Source: Paracoccus onubensis (GTDB taxonomy: Bacteria; Pseudomonadota; Alphaproteobacteria; Rhodobacterales; Rhodobacteraceae). Taken from it: 64,000 bases of DNA. Location: NCBI RefSeq assembly GCF_003591515.1, contig NZ_QZCG01000011.1:1-64000 (forward strand). Direction: 5' to 3'. Under the pieces are notes generated by a model, which did no database searches, was not told the DNA's origin, and worked only from the letters and a program-made list of their open reading frames with translations. Below, piece by piece: positions 62,798-64,000 of the stretch (positions are counted from its first letter, which is position 1; every line of letters starts with the position of its first letter). A program made the translations under genes and the position numbers.

Positions 62798-63787
62798 TTA
62801 TTGCTGAAGCAACTCGGACAGGTTTTCACGTGCCGTATCCGACAGCCAGCCCTGCCATTCATCGGGATTCTCGGTAAGGTAATGCACCGCAACCTCTTCC
62901 GCGGTGGCGGAATTGTCATCCTGCCACGCCAGCAACGCGCTCATGATGTCTGTCTTGATCGTCATCTTGCGGAAAAACTCGGTCTCTTCCGGGTTGCTGT
63001 CCACGAAATCCGCGGTGGCCGCCGTCAGGATCGGAGCCGCGGTAAATTCCGACACTTCCGGGTTTTCGGCATTCGGGTTTTGCAGATTGGCAGCTTTCTC
63101 TTCGTCATACTCGCCCAGTTTCACCTGCGTCATGTCGTATTTGCCAAGCGGCACGGTCGGTCCCCAGTAATAACCGAACCAGGGTTCGCCATCGGTCACC
63201 GCAGAACCCATCGAGGAGGCCAGCGTTTCGCCCGATCCGTGATTGAACACCTCGATGCCAGAGCTTTCCAGATCAAGCGCGCGGATCAGGTTGTCGCTGA
63301 CCACCCGGCATCCCCAGCCATCGGGACAGTTGTTGAAGCGATTGCCGACCAGTTCGGGATTTTCCATGATGCCTTCGATAGTGGTCAGTTCGGGATGTTC
63401 CTCGGCCAGCGCGGTCGGAATCCACCAGCCTTCCGTCCCGCCCGGATCAAGAACATCGGCAAGGGGCACCAGCGTGCCCGCATCCACCAGCTTGTCATAA
63501 GCTTCCCCGGCGGAATTCGGCCACAGATCGGTCACGATATCCGGCTCGCCATTTTCTGCGACCGAGGTCATCGCGGGAATGGTATCGGATTTCACCAGCG
63601 AAACATTGCAGCCATAACCTTGCTCCAGAAGGAACTTGGCGACTTCCGTAATGACTTCGGCTGATGCCCAGTTCATTTGCGCGATTGAAACGTCACCGCA
63701 CTGGCTTTCGCCTTCCTGTGCATTCGCGGGCAGCGAAAACAGGCAGCCGGCTGCGGCAAGCGCAGCGATAGAAGTTATCCTGAACAT
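62798..63787 (-). CDS. proX: Glycine betaine/proline substrate-binding protein
   Basis: A 329-residue periplasmic protein: signal peptide (MFRITSIAALAAAGCLFSLPANAQ, cleavage after ANA) and the ProX/OpuAC-type fold with NWASAEVITEVAKFLLEQGYG, DLWPNSAGEAYDKLV and EPWFGYYWGPTVPLGKYDM, which contain the tryptophans of the quaternary-amine cage. Ligand: glycine betaine, choline or proline betaine. First gene of proXWV; AAGGAC ribosome-binding site. Confidence 0.92.
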   Translation of the reverse strand: MFRITSIAALAAAGCLFSLPANAQEGESQCGDVSIAQMNWASAEVITEVAKFLLEQGYGCNVSLVKSDTIPAMTSVAENGEPDIVTDLWPNSAGEAYDKLVDAGTLVPLADVLDPGGTEGWWIPTALAEEHPELTTIEGIMENPELVGNRFNNCPDGWGCRVVSDNLIRALDLESSGIEVFNHGSGETLASSMGSAVTDGEPWFGYYWGPTVPLGKYDMTQVKLGEYDEEKAANLQNPNAENPEVSEFTAAPILTAATADFVDSNPEETEFFRKMTIKTDIMSALLAWQDDNSATAEEVAVHYLTENPDEWQGWLSDTARENLSELLQQ

Positions 63788-63905
63788 GGTGTGTCCTTCA
63801 CTCTTATGGGTCGGAAAGGCCGGATACGGGATTTCCCGGGAATCCGGTCGGTGAATGATAACGGAATTGGAAACGCACGCGGCGGCACGACAATCCGCCA
63901 TGTGA

Positions 63906-63923
63906 AAGCGTGTTGACACGCTT
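63906..63923. promoter_or_regulatory. Palindrome upstream of proX
   Basis: AAGCGTG-TTGA-CACGCTT, 7-bp perfect arms around 4 nt, 119 nt upstream of the proX ATG. It has the form of an operator. I see no convincing promoter hexamers in 63788-64000. Confidence 0.4.
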
Positions 63924-64000
63924 GAGAGCTGTTATGTTCCCTCTCAGCCATTGTAATCTGGCTAGCATGAGGCCGACGAAAAAGCAACCTGAACGGCGCC

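Overview
The window looks like chromosome of a GC-rich alphaproteobacterium of the Rhodobacteraceae, probably Paracoccus-like. The evidence is the gene content and order: petPR, rnd-kdsD-lptCAB-hpf-ptsN, lysC-ptsP, glmUS beside gph, and a moxR/BAT operon. Family-level placement is inference from gene order and protein likeness; no 16S or other marker gene is present. I saw no tRNA, rRNA, CRISPR array, insertion sequence or prophage.

Layout. 0-7.4 kb: a RecD-like helicase, a PIG-L deacetylase with nagB, an unusual family-4 uracil-DNA glycosylase, petP-petR and ilvE. 7.4-12.2 kb (minus strand): rnd-kdsD-lptC-lptA-lptB-hpf-ptsN, covering RNA turnover, Kdo/LPS supply and transport, ribosome hibernation and the nitrogen PTS. 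12.5-18.8 kb (plus): a seven-gene MoxR/DUF58/VWA/TPR/BatD operon interrupted by repeats. 18.8-23.7 kb (minus): opgG-opgH-opgC for osmoregulated periplasmic glucans. 23.9-31.5 kb (minus): lysC-ptsP, a short-chain dehydrogenase, a DUF1178 protein, waaA and a phosphohexomutase. 31.6-33.4 kb (plus): a tightly coupled SnoaL-like/GNAT/nitrilase trio. 33.7-37.7 kb: gph, then glmU-glmS.

37.7-52.1 kb holds two divergent chemosensory operons, the most interesting part. Operon 1 (minus) reads mcp - STAS-like - cheY - cheA - cheW - cheW - cheR - cheB - 548-aa protein. Operon 2 (plus) reads STAS - cheY - cheA - cheW - cheR - cheY - 119-aa protein. Each begins with a small STAS-type gene (after mcp in operon 1) and ends with a protein that carries a DxxxQ helix like the one CheZ uses to dephosphorylate CheY. 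The 548-aa protein also carries a degenerate chemoreceptor signalling hairpin. No flagellar genes are in the window.

52.1-64 kb: mutS-aroC, a lower-GC AhpD-like gene, a TPP riboswitch with an RBS-masking hairpin driving thiB-thiP-thiQ, and a proX-proW-proV betaine/proline importer with a long hairpin after proX.

Two dispersed non-coding repeat families run through the intergenic spaces. R1 (about 55 nt plus a leader, six copies) lies mostly downstream of genes. R2 (about 170 nt, three good and two degraded copies) sits inside the BAT operon and supplies the stop codon of opgC. Neither family was found in the chemotaxis region.
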